A DNA stretch of 64,000 nt from Paenibacillus durus ATCC 35681 (GTDB lineage: Bacteria > Bacillota > Bacilli > Paenibacillales > Paenibacillaceae), in contig NZ_CP011114.1 in assembly GCF_000993825.1 (NCBI RefSeq), positions 2,418,001-2,482,000 of the forward strand, in the 5' to 3' direction. The notes below the pieces were generated by a model. It did not search any database. It saw only the letters and a list, made by a program, of their open reading frames with translations, and was not told the DNA's origin. Positions 9,171 to 17,107 of the stretch are shown one piece after another. Every line of letters begins with the position of its first letter. The first letter of the stretch is position 1. The position numbers were made by a program, and so were the translations under genes.

Positions 9171-9914
9171 ATGCCATTACCGAACAGCAAGAACAAGTTT
9201 CTGAAATACCGGTTTATGAATAGCTCCCCGTATTTACGGCCTTATATGCCGGAGACGAGATGGATGACGGCTTTATCGTTTCAGCAGATGTTAACCAAAT
9301 ACAAGAAAGTGATTGTGAAACCCGTAGGCGGCAGCCGGGGACAGGGGGTCTTCCAGGTTTCGGCGCTTGGAAACCATCTGTACGAAGTACACATCGAGAA
9401 CAGAAAATACAAAGTGCGAGGAAAGCGGCAAGCTTTTGCATTGATAAAAAGGCAGGTCGGAGCCCGCGGCTATATGGTTCAACGCTGCATCTCCCGAGCG
9501 GACATCAACGGGCGTCCATTTGATATGCGGGTTATCGTTCAGCGCAAAACAAATTCCCCGGATTGGGTCGTTACCGCGAAAGTGGCAAAAGTGGCAGGCA
9601 GCGGTTATATCGTCTCCAATATCGAGCGAAGCAAGGGGACGATTCTGCCGGTCGGAACCGCCCTCCGGCATTCTTCCTTGAAAGGGCACTCCCCACACCT
9701 CCTGCAAAAGAATCTGGACCGGGTTGCCCTGCGGTCTACCTTCAAGTTAAAGGAATTATTCCCGGAGCATCGGATATACGGCTTTGATCTGGCGCTGGAT
9801 CGCCATGGCCGCGTCTGGATCATTGAAGGGAACCTCTTCCCGTCAAGGTCCCATTTCCGGAAGCTGGAGGATAAAACGATGCTTCGCCGGATCAATGCGT
9901 ATAAATTGGGATAG
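9171..9914 (+). CDS. YheC/YheD-family ATP-grasp protein (second of two in the AEP operon)
   Basis: A 247-residue paralogue of the ATP-grasp protein that opens the operon. Shared features are an N-terminal YLRPYMPETRW motif, Lys50 with a Gly-rich loop (IVKPVGGSRGQG), FDMRVIVQ (117-124), and the metal site YGFDLALDRHGRVWIIEGN with Asp206, Glu219 and Asn221. All catalytic positions appear present. The two copies are clearly diverged, so they probably act on different substrates or in successive steps. Its ATG is only two bases after the phnW stop, making translational coupling likely. A coat-associated role is the family precedent; ligation of AEP is inferred from context only. Confidence 0.8.
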   Translation: MPLPNSKNKFLKYRFMNSSPYLRPYMPETRWMTALSFQQMLTKYKKVIVKPVGGSRGQGVFQVSALGNHLYEVHIENRKYKVRGKRQAFALIKRQVGARGYMVQRCISRADINGRPFDMRVIVQRKTNSPDWVVTAKVAKVAGSGYIVSNIERSKGTILPVGTALRHSSLKGHSPHLLQKNLDRVALRSTFKLKELFPEHRIYGFDLALDRHGRVWIIEGNLFPSRSHFRKLEDKTMLRRINAYKLG

Positions 9915-9925
9915 AGAGATTGAAA

Positions 9926-9966
9926 AAGCCGCCGTTTGGATCGCGAATCGTGACCAAAGGCGGCTT
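9926..9966. terminator. Terminator between AEP operon and proS (probably bidirectional)
   Basis: AAGCCGCC plus TTTGG on the left pairs with CCAAAGGCGGCTT on the right, with one bulged base. The T-run is strongest on the minus strand (AAAAA at 9923-9927 on the plus strand), serving proS. GAATTTT follows on the plus strand, so it may also end the AEP operon. Confidence 0.75.
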
Positions 9967-10026
9967 GAATTTTGAGCAGTTCAGAATGTCTAAACCAAGC
10001 ACCCAGATTGGAGTTACGATAATTTT

Positions 10027-11808
10027 TTAGTCTGCGAAAGTTGAGGTTTTAACATGTTCCGTGATTCGTAAAACGGCCTCTTCGAACCCGAGTGTCTCTT
10101 TAACTCCGCTTACACGGTTCTCATACTCCACTCTCTCAATCGCCGCCTCCCTGCCGATGACCACAACCTGCGGCGTGCCGATCAGGCCGGAGTCTTTAAA
10201 TTTAACGCCTGGGCGCTCATCCCGGTCATCCAGCAGCACCTCAAGACCAAGCTTTTTCAGCGTGCCATACAGCTTCTCCGCCAGCGCGGCCTGCGCTTCG
10301 TCCTTGATCGAGACGATAATGACCTGCACCTCAAAAGGCGCCAGCGCATCAGGCCAGGCAATTCCCCCTTCTCCGGCGTTCTGCTCGGCAACCGCCGCCA
10401 GCAGCCGGGATATGCCTACACCGTAGCAGCCCATGATCATGCTCCGTTCCCTGCCGGAAGCATCCAGAAACGCGGCCGAAAGCTTATCGCTGTACCGGGT
10501 TCCCAGCTTGAACACATGACCGATTTCGATTCCCCGGTGCAGCGTCAAATGCCCTTCACGGCAGCGCGGACACTGGTCCCCCTCTGCGGCATTGCGAAAA
10601 TCGCCGATATGAGCAAGCGGAAAATCGCGGCCGGGCCGGACTCCCCGGAGATGATAGTCCCGTTCCCCGGCGCCAGTGGTGCCCTCCGTCATTGCCGCAA
10701 CGGCATAATCGGCAAGCACCGGCAGCTTAAGTCCGGCCGGGCCGACATAACCGCTGATCACGCCCGCCGCCGCAGCTACCGTACTGTCATCCGCAAGCGC
10801 GATGTCCTCCGCTCCCAAATATTTGCCCAACTTGATTTCATTGACCTCATGATCCCCCCGCACAAGCACCGCAACGATATCGCCGCCCGCCTTGTAAATC
10901 AGCGTCTTGATGATTTGCTCCGGCTTCAAGCCGAATGCCGCTGTAAGCTGGTCAATGGTGCGGATGTCCGGCGTATGAAATTTTTCCAGCGGTGGTATGT
11001 CATCATTAGCAGCCCCGTCTTGATCCGCCTGTGGCGTGTCCAAACCGATCTCTTTAGCGCCGGAACCGATACTTTCTCCGTTCCGGGCAGCCGTCTCAGC
11101 CTGTTCCAAATTTGCCGCGTAATCGCAATGCCCGCAGACGGCGACCGTGTCCTCGCCAATTGAAGAAAGGGCAATAAACTCGTGACTGCCGCCGTCTCCG
11201 CCGATCGTTCCCGCATCCGCCTCCACCGCCCGAAAGCGAAGCCCGCAGCGGGCGAAGATCCGGTTGTACGCCCCGAACATAGTCCGGTAGGACAAGTCCA
11301 GCCCCTCCTCGGAGATGTCGAAAGAGTAGGCGTCCTTCATAATGAATTCGCGCCCCCGCAGAAGCCCGAAGCGCGGCCGCTTCTCGTCGCGGAATTTGGT
11401 TCCGATCTGGTAGACCTTCACCGGCAGCTTCCGGTAGGAACTCACTTCGTTCTTCATCAGGGAAGTGACGGCCTCTTCATGCGTCGGTCCAAGAATAAAT
11501 TCCCGTCCGTGACGGTCGTTTACCGTCATCAGATTGTTGCCGTACGTTCCGTAGCGCCCCGATTCCATCCACAGCTCCGCCGGCTGCATCGAGGGCAGCA
11601 TCACCTCCTGGACGCCGGCGCGTTCCATTTCCTCCCGGACAATCCCCTCAATTTTGCACAGAACGCGGCGGCCCAGGGGAAGATAGCTGTAAATGCCGGC
11701 GGCAAGCTGCCGGATGTAGCCACCGCGCAGCAGCAGCCCGTGTCCTTCCGTGTCCGCTTCCGAAGGCCGCTCCCGTAAAGTGTTGAGTAATAACTGACTT
11801 TGTCGCAT
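10027..11808 (-). CDS. proS: Prolyl-tRNA synthetase (bacterial type with editing domain)
   Basis: Class II aminoacyl-tRNA synthetase of 593 residues charging tRNA-Pro. Motif 1 is in IVREEMERAGVQEVMLPSMQP. Motif 2 is FRDEKRPRFGLLRGREFIMKDAYSFD, and motif 3 is GCYGVGISRLLAA. The YbaK-like editing insert (about 270-400) contains VLVRGDHEVNEIKL. The anticodon-binding domain ends the protein. The ATG at 11808 with AAGGGGG upstream is the start; upstream in-frame codons lie in the T-box leader and are not translated. Expression should follow uncharged tRNA-Pro levels through the leader. Confidence 0.97.
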   Translation of the reverse strand: MRQSQLLLNTLRERPSEADTEGHGLLLRGGYIRQLAAGIYSYLPLGRRVLCKIEGIVREEMERAGVQEVMLPSMQPAELWMESGRYGTYGNNLMTVNDRHGREFILGPTHEEAVTSLMKNEVSSYRKLPVKVYQIGTKFRDEKRPRFGLLRGREFIMKDAYSFDISEEGLDLSYRTMFGAYNRIFARCGLRFRAVEADAGTIGGDGGSHEFIALSSIGEDTVAVCGHCDYAANLEQAETAARNGESIGSGAKEIGLDTPQADQDGAANDDIPPLEKFHTPDIRTIDQLTAAFGLKPEQIIKTLIYKAGGDIVAVLVRGDHEVNEIKLGKYLGAEDIALADDSTVAAAAGVISGYVGPAGLKLPVLADYAVAAMTEGTTGAGERDYHLRGVRPGRDFPLAHIGDFRNAAEGDQCPRCREGHLTLHRGIEIGHVFKLGTRYSDKLSAAFLDASGRERSMIMGCYGVGISRLLAAVAEQNAGEGGIAWPDALAPFEVQVIIVSIKDEAQAALAEKLYGTLKKLGLEVLLDDRDERPGVKFKDSGLIGTPQVVVIGREAAIERVEYENRVSGVKETLGFEEAVLRITEHVKTSTFAD

Positions 11809-11824
11809 CCTTAATTCCCCCTTG

Positions 11825-12180
11825 AAAAAAATAAAGACACATCCGTCAGGGACGAATGTGTCGTGATACCACCCTAATTCAATCGCTGCGCCGGTATGGC
11901 GAACGATCCTCAAAGCGGATAACGGCCGCAGACCGGCAGCGTTTCACGCCTAATGCGCTCAATCTGGATTCGGCAGGTACTGCCGTCTATCCGCATGAGA
12001 ACTTTTTGGCCTATGTTCCATACCCCGCAGGGATGAATCCATATGGTCTCGGGGGCGCTTCTTCGCTGCAGCTACCGGGCGGGGGGCAGGCTGACGTTTC
12101 GGGGAACCTCTCAGCCGGTGAGTTCCCTTTCTGTACCAACGGGGGTAATGCAACTGCCTTCCTCGGTCATTGCTGCTGAA
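11825..12180 (-). promoter_or_regulatory. T-box leader of proS (tRNA-Pro responsive)
   Basis: Reading the minus strand, the leader contains a T-box sequence AGGGTGGTATCACGA (11861-11875). It is followed by a terminator hairpin GACACATTCGTCC/GACGGATGTGTC (11836-11862) and a long U-rich run. Further upstream is a Stem I-like hairpin GGAAC...GGCTGAGAGGTTCC. A C-rich stretch at 12078-12090 holds proline codons in the position where the specifier is expected, but the exact codon was not proven. Uncharged tRNA binding would stabilise the antiterminator. Confidence 0.88.
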
Positions 12181-12239
12181 TGATCAATTGTAATTTCAAT
12201 TAACTTACATAATTTCGGCAGCTTAGTCAAGAGGCAAGC

Positions 12240-13727
12240 TTACGGTAGAATGCTCGAGCCCATCAAATATTGATCCACCTCGCGGGCGGCAGCGCGCCCT
12301 TCGTTGATCGCCCACACAACCAGGCTTTGTCCGCGGCGCATGTCTCCGGCGGCAAATACTTTTTCAACATTGGTGTTAAATTTACCGTAGGCCGCTTTTA
12401 CGTTCGTGCGACGGTCGGTATCCAGCTGCAGCTCCTGAATCAATCCCTGCTCCGGTCCGTCGAAACCGATGGCAATCAGCGCCAGCTGCGCCGGATAGAC
12501 CGCTTCGGTACCGGGGATTGGCTGATAAATTTTACGGCCTGTCTCATCAACCGTCCGGTGAATGTTCACCGTATGCAGTTCTTTAAGGTTGCCGTTCTCG
12601 TCGCCGACGAATTTCGTCGTCATAATCGAGAATTCACGCGGGTCATCGCCGAATACCGCCTTCGCTTCCTGCTGGGCGTAGTCCAGCGTATATACATTCG
12701 GGAACTGCGGCCAAGGGTTCGCAATCGGATCGCGCTCGAGCGGCGCCTTGTCATGCGTACCGAACTGAGTAATGCTCTTGCAGCCGTGACGGAGCGCCGT
12801 AGCTACACAGTCGGAGCCGGTATCGCCGCCGCCAAGCACGATAACATCTTTGCCTTCCGCAGACAGGAAGTTGCCGTCCGTAAGCCCCGAATTCAGGTAG
12901 CTCTTGATCGTGCCGTTCAAGTAATCCATAGCGTACATCACGCCGTTCAGATCACTGCCTTCCGCAGTGAACTTACGCGCCTGGGTCGCACCGCCGCACA
13001 GTACGACAGCATCGTACTCGTCAACAAGCTGCTGTGCCGGAATGTCCTTGCCGATCTCCGTGTTCACGACAAAAGTGACGCCTTCAGCTGCCAGCAGGTC
13101 AACCCGCCGCTGCACGACACGCTTATCGAGCTTCATCGTCGGGATGCCGTAGGTCAGGAGTCCGCCGACCCGGTCGCTGCGCTCGTAGACGGTAACCAAA
13201 TGGCCCGCTTTGTTAAGCTGCGCCGCCGCCGCGAGCCCGGCAGGTCCGGAGCCGACAATCGCGACTTTTTTGCCCGTGCGCTTCTCCGGAGGCTCCGGAA
13301 CGACCCAGCCCTCTTCAAAACCTTTATCGATAATGGCCAGCTCGATCGTCTTGATCGTGACCGGCTGTCCGATCAGGCCGACCGTACAAGAGCCCTCGCA
13401 TGGAGCCGGACAGATGCTGCCGGTAAATTCAGGGAAATTGTTGGTCTTGTGCAGACGCTCCAGTGCTTCCTTCCACAATCCTCGGTATACAAGGTTGTTC
13501 CATTCGGGTATAAGATTATGCACCGGACAGCCCGAAGTGCCTCCGGCCATGTCGATTCCGGTATGGCAGTACGGCGTTCCGCAGTCCATGCAGCGTGCCC
13601 CCTGCGTCTTAAGCTCATCTTCGGACAGATGGTCGTGGAACTCTTCCCAGTCCTTAACCCGCTGTTCGGGATCGCGGTCGCCCGGAAGCTGTCTTTTATA
13701 TTCCATAAATCCAGTTGGTGTAGACAT
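12240..13727 (-). CDS. gltD: Glutamate synthase (NADPH) small subunit
   Basis: FAD- and Fe-S-containing subunit of 495 residues that passes electrons from NADPH to the large GOGAT subunit. N-terminal cysteines [12 protein letters not shown] and [11 protein letters not shown], then CPAPCEGSC, ligate the iron-sulfur clusters. FAD-binding [14 protein letters not shown] and NADPH-binding [12 protein letters not shown] follow. [20 protein letters not shown] near the end is the second FAD motif. The start is placed at 13727 with GGGGGA nine bases upstream. The large subunit gene is not adjacent, which is unusual; it may lie elsewhere, or this may serve as a stand-alone GltD-like reductase. Confidence 0.93.
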   Translation of the reverse strand: MSTPTGFMEYKRQLPGDRDPEQRVKDWEEFHDHLSEDELKTQGARCMDCGTPYCHTGIDMAGGTSGCPVHNLIPEWNNLVYRGLWKEALERLHKTNNFPEFTGSICPAPCEGSCTVGLIGQPVTIKTIELAIIDKGFEEGWVVPEPPEKRTGKKVAIVGSGPAGLAAAAQLNKAGHLVTVYERSDRVGGLLTYGIPTMKLDKRVVQRRVDLLAAEGVTFVVNTEIGKDIPAQQLVDEYDAVVLCGGATQARKFTAEGSDLNGVMYAMDYLNGTIKSYLNSGLTDGNFLSAEGKDVIVLGGGDTGSDCVATALRHGCKSITQFGTHDKAPLERDPIANPWPQFPNVYTLDYAQQEAKAVFGDDPREFSIMTTKFVGDENGNLKELHTVNIHRTVDETGRKIYQPIPGTEAVYPAQLALIAIGFDGPEQGLIQELQLDTDRRTNVKAAYGKFNTNVEKVFAAGDMRRGQSLVVWAINEGRAAAREVDQYLMGSSILP

Positions 13728-13988
13728 ATTTTCGATTCCCCCATCCGTTCTATTCTTGTTGGTTGCAGTACACTTGAACATATTGCGGCATTCAGGTGGG
13801 ATTCACTTTAGCGCACAGAGGTTCTTGTACAATAATTAATGGGCCTAAAACTTCTAATTTTAATTATATTAGCATCCTTAACTTTCGCACGTTAATGGAC
13901 TAATTTGCTGATTGTTTGTACTTTTTTCACATGTTATGTCAGATAAGCAGGCTGCTAAGCCTCCGAGTGAAGAGATTAGGACCGCCGA

Positions 13989-14480
13989 TTATTCCGAACG
14001 TTCGTACACGACAAACCGGTAATCATACGGATTCTTCTCATCACGGATTCCCTGCGTATGGGATACTTCCCGCCACTTGCTCCAGTCCGTTTCAGGAAAA
14101 AACGTGTCTCCTTCAAAAGACTCGTCAATCCGGGTAACGATCAGCTTGTCGGCAAAAGGCAGCGTCATCCGGTATACTTCCGCTCCGCCGATCACCATCA
14201 GCTCATCCTGCCCGCGGCCAAGCTCAAGCGCCTCTTCCAAGCTGTGAACCGTTTCCGCCCCTTCGGGAGCGAAGCTTTCGTCCCGGGTCAGGATAACGCT
14301 TGTTCTTCCCGGAAGCGCTTTTCCTCCCAAGGAATCCCAGGTTTTTCGGCCCATCAGCATCGTCTTGCCCATCGTCTGCGCCTTGAAGAACGCAAAATCC
14401 CGGGGAAGGTGCCATGGCATGGCGCCATCTTTTCCTATGACTCCATCCTCGCCCATAGCCCAAATTAAGCTAATGCTCAT
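13989..14480 (-). CDS. folA: Dihydrofolate reductase
   Basis: Reduces dihydrofolate to tetrahydrofolate with NADPH. The 163-residue length is normal. ISLIWAMGEDGVIGKDGAMPWHLPRDFAFFK contains the catalytic acidic/Trp region and Met20-type loop. TMLMGRKTWDSLG binds the cofactor, and VIGGAEVYRMTLP is the late Gly-Gly motif. The start is supported by GGAGGG ten bases upstream. It follows thyA by 53 bases, the usual pairing that regenerates the folate oxidised by thymidylate synthase. Confidence 0.95.
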   Translation of the reverse strand: MSISLIWAMGEDGVIGKDGAMPWHLPRDFAFFKAQTMGKTMLMGRKTWDSLGGKALPGRTSVILTRDESFAPEGAETVHSLEEALELGRGQDELMVIGGAEVYRMTLPFADKLIVTRIDESFEGDTFFPETDWSKWREVSHTQGIRDEKNPYDYRFVVYERSE

Positions 14481-14533
14481 CTTTATGCTTCCCTCCTCGC
14501 ATGCAGTAATGAGAACTGATCGTGGTATGTCTG

Positions 14534-15328
14534 CTATACGGCGATAGGCGCTTTGATGCCCGGATGGTAGCGGTATCCTTCAAACTCAAAATCCTCGAAA
14601 GTATAGTCGAAGATGCTATCCGGTTTTCGGCGGATAACAAGCTTGGGCAGCTCGTAAGGCTCCCTCGACAGCTGAGTCGCCACCTGCTCCAGATGATTTG
14701 TATAAATGTGCACATCCCCGCCGGACCAAATAAACTCTCCCGGCTCTAGCCCTGTCTGCTGGGCAACCATATGCGTCAGCAAAGCGTAGCTGGCAATATT
14801 GAACGGCAGTCCGAGAAATGTATCCACCGACCGCATCGTCAGCATGCAGGACAGCTTGCCGTCCGCTACATAAAACTGAAAGACGAAGTGGCAGGGCGGC
14901 AGCTTCATTTGGTCAATCTCGCCCACATTCCAGGCGCTTACGATATGCCTGCGTGAATCCGGGTTGTTCTTGATCGATTCGATCACGCTTGAAATCTGGT
15001 CGATCTGGCGTCCATCCGCGCTTTCCCATGCACGCCACTGTGAGCCGTATACCGGTCCCAGTTCTCCGTTCTCATCCGCCCATTCGTCCCATATGGTAAC
15101 GCCATTTTCTTTCAAATAAGCGATATTCGTTTCGCCTTTCAGAAACCAAAGAAGCTCGTGCACCACCGATTTCAGATGAATCCGTTTGGTTGTCATCAGC
15201 GGAAATCCTTCCGATAGATCGAACCGCAACTGACGGCCGAATACGGATATCGTCCCCGTTCCCGTACGGTCGCTCTTGCGGGTGCCATGATCCAATACAT
15301 CCTGCAGCAGATCTAAATATTTACGCAA
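14534..15328 (-). CDS. thyA: Thymidylate synthase
   Basis: Methylates dUMP to dTMP using methylenetetrahydrofolate. With the TTG start at 15326-15328 the protein has 264 residues, the same as E. coli ThyA; GGAGGAG lies about ten bases upstream of that TTG. The catalytic cysteine is in [14 protein letters not shown], the phosphate-binding region is in the [11 protein letters not shown] segment, and the C-terminus [10 protein letters not shown] is complete. Upstream in-frame sequence lacks a better ribosome binding site. It is likely co-transcribed with folA. Confidence 0.96.
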   Translation of the reverse strand: MRKYLDLLQDVLDHGTRKSDRTGTGTISVFGRQLRFDLSEGFPLMTTKRIHLKSVVHELLWFLKGETNIAYLKENGVTIWDEWADENGELGPVYGSQWRAWESADGRQIDQISSVIESIKNNPDSRRHIVSAWNVGEIDQMKLPPCHFVFQFYVADGKLSCMLTMRSVDTFLGLPFNIASYALLTHMVAQQTGLEPGEFIWSGGDVHIYTNHLEQVATQLSREPYELPKLVIRRKPDSIFDYTFEDFEFEGYRYHPGIKAPIAV

Positions 15329-15509
15329 GCCTTCAACGCTCCTCCATTCATATTCTCTTCTAATTCTACCATGACTTACGTCCCCATGTAACATACCAAA
15401 CTATAGAAAAGGACATCATCCGCCGTGTATAAGCGGCAACAGCTTCTCCATTCTTCCAGAGCGGCGACCGTTTCACGCAGAAATAGAAAGCAGACAGCAG
15501 GCGCTATTC

Positions 15510-15608
15510 AGAAAAAACGCCTGACGTCGTCTTTTTAAGACGCGGGTACGTTTCTCGTAAAAATATAAGACCAAACGATAGGTGCGCAGCTTATAAAGTC
15601 TTATATTT
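15510..15608. repeat. Intergenic structured repeat, copy A
   Basis: Contains TTTCTCGTAAAAATATAAG, also found in inverted orientation at 49538-49556. A perfect 11-bp inverted repeat follows (15561-15571 AAATATAAGAC with 15598-15608 GTCTTATATTT). An outer imperfect hairpin rich in GACG/CGTC lies to its left. An open frame of 65 codons across it has no ribosome binding site and is not believed. The stretch 15329-15509 shows no gene. Confidence 0.55.
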
Positions 15609-15611
15609 CTA

Positions 15612-15646
15612 GAAAAAAGGACGAAAACGCTTATGCGTCTTCGCCC
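15612..15646 (-). terminator. Terminator of the pdhABCD operon
   Basis: On the minus strand, GGGCGAAGACGC ATAA GCGTTTTCGTCC is followed by TTTTTT. A second short hairpin AAGCTTGC/GCAAGCTT lies between it and the pdhD stop codon. Confidence 0.92.
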
Positions 15647-15688
15647 TGTTCTGCAAGCTTGCTTATGCAAGCTTTCTCGTTCGTATAA

Positions 15689-17104
15689 TTAGCGGGTCAG
15701 CACGTGAATCGGGTGTCCTTCGACCAGTTCCGCCGCTTCCATTACGACTTCGCCCAGTGTCGGGTGGCCGTGAATGGTCAGCGAGATATCTTCAAGCGTA
15801 GCGCCCATTTCGATAGCCAGACCAAGCTCGGCGATCAGGTTGGAAGCTTCGATGCCGACGATTTGCGCGCCCAGCACGATGTTGTTCTCTTCGTTGGCGA
15901 CAATCTTGATGAAGCCGTCCGGATTGTTCAGGGACAGGGCGCGGCCGTTGCCCGCAAACGGGAATTTGCCGGATTTGACTTTGAAGCCTTTGTCCTTCGC
16001 TTCTTTCTCCGTCAGGCCGACGCTGGAGCATTCCGGATCGGTGAACACGACGGCCGGAATCACTTTGTAGTCGACAGCGGATTTATGTCCCGCAATCGCT
16101 TCAGCGGCAATTTTGCCCTCGTAGGAAGCTTTGTGGGCCAGTGCAAGTCCAGGAACGACATCGCCGATGGCGAAGATGTTCGGAATGTTGGTGCGGCCCT
16201 GATGGTCAACCTTGATCAGCCCGCGCTCATCCAGCTCGACGCCGATCAGGTCAAGTCCCAGCTCTCCATCCGTGTTCGGACGGCGGCCTACGGTTACGAG
16301 CAGGTATTCAGCCGTTACTTCCTTGGACTCGCCGCCAACGGAGTATTTCACGGTAACGTCCTTGTCAGTCTGCACCGCGCTTTCCGCTTTGGCATTCGTC
16401 ACGATCTCAATGCCGGTCTTCGCCATGCTCTTGGCTACAAGACGGGTCATGTCTTTATCGAAGCCAGGCAGTACGGTATCCATACCTTCGATAATCGTAA
16501 CTTTGGTGCCGAACTTGGAGTACATTTGACCGAGCTCCGCGCCGATGTAGCCGCCGCCGATGACGATCAGGCTCTTCGGAATTTCCGGCAGCTCCAGCGC
16601 CTCGGTGGAGGACAGAATGCGTCCGCCGAACGGGAAAGGCTTAAGCTCGATCGGACGGGAGCCGGTCGCGATAATGCAGTTCTTGAAGCGGTAGCGCGGG
16701 GATTCATGGTCGTTGAATACGCGCGCTTCCGTTGTGCTGATGAACATGCATTCACCGTTGAAGATTTCAACCTTGTTGCCCTTCAGCAGACTGGCGACGC
16801 CGCCGGTCAGCTTCTTGACGACGCTGGTCTTAAACTCCTGCGTCTTGGTGAAATCCACCTTCACGTTCTCGGCGCTAATGCCGAACGCTTCGCCGTGCTT
16901 GGCGGATTCATACTGGTGAGCCGCCGAAATCAGTGCTTTGGACGGGATACACCCACGATTCAGACATACGCCGCCGACTTCGGATTTATCCACGATGAGA
17001 ACTTTTTGTCCAAGCTGGGCAGCCCGGATGGCTGCCACATATCCGCCCGGACCTGCACCAATAACCAATGTATCAATATCGAGTGAAGCGTCTCCCACTA
17101 CCAT
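15689..17104 (-). CDS. pdhD: Dihydrolipoamide dehydrogenase (E3)
   Basis: FAD flavoprotein of 471 residues that reoxidises the dihydrolipoyl groups of E2 and passes electrons to NAD+. The FAD motif is TLVIGAGPGGYVAAIRAA, the redox-active disulfide is GGVCLNRGCIPSK, and the NAD motif is VIGGGYIGAELG. The catalytic His-Glu pair is in IHGHPTLGEVVMEAAE. It starts three bases after the E2 stop, as the last gene of the pyruvate dehydrogenase operon. It may also serve other 2-oxoacid complexes. Confidence 0.97.
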   Translation of the reverse strand: MVVGDASLDIDTLVIGAGPGGYVAAIRAAQLGQKVLIVDKSEVGGVCLNRGCIPSKALISAAHQYESAKHGEAFGISAENVKVDFTKTQEFKTSVVKKLTGGVASLLKGNKVEIFNGECMFISTTEARVFNDHESPRYRFKNCIIATGSRPIELKPFPFGGRILSSTEALELPEIPKSLIVIGGGYIGAELGQMYSKFGTKVTIIEGMDTVLPGFDKDMTRLVAKSMAKTGIEIVTNAKAESAVQTDKDVTVKYSVGGESKEVTAEYLLVTVGRRPNTDGELGLDLIGVELDERGLIKVDHQGRTNIPNIFAIGDVVPGLALAHKASYEGKIAAEAIAGHKSAVDYKVIPAVVFTDPECSSVGLTEKEAKDKGFKVKSGKFPFAGNGRALSLNNPDGFIKIVANEENNIVLGAQIVGIEASNLIAELGLAIEMGATLEDISLTIHGHPTLGEVVMEAAELVEGHPIHVLTR

Positions 17105-17107
17105 ATA

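Noticed and set aside
12270..13811. Plus-strand 513-codon frame opposite gltD
   Set aside because: Mirror of gltD codons; the minus-strand protein has complete cofactor motifs and a ribosome binding site, the plus frame has neither.
15473..15670. Possible 65-residue protein between thyA and pdhD
   Set aside because: It runs through the repeat and the pdh terminator and has no ribosome binding site.
15704..17086. Plus-strand 460-codon frame opposite pdhD
   Set aside because: Antisense shadow of a full-length dihydrolipoamide dehydrogenase gene.
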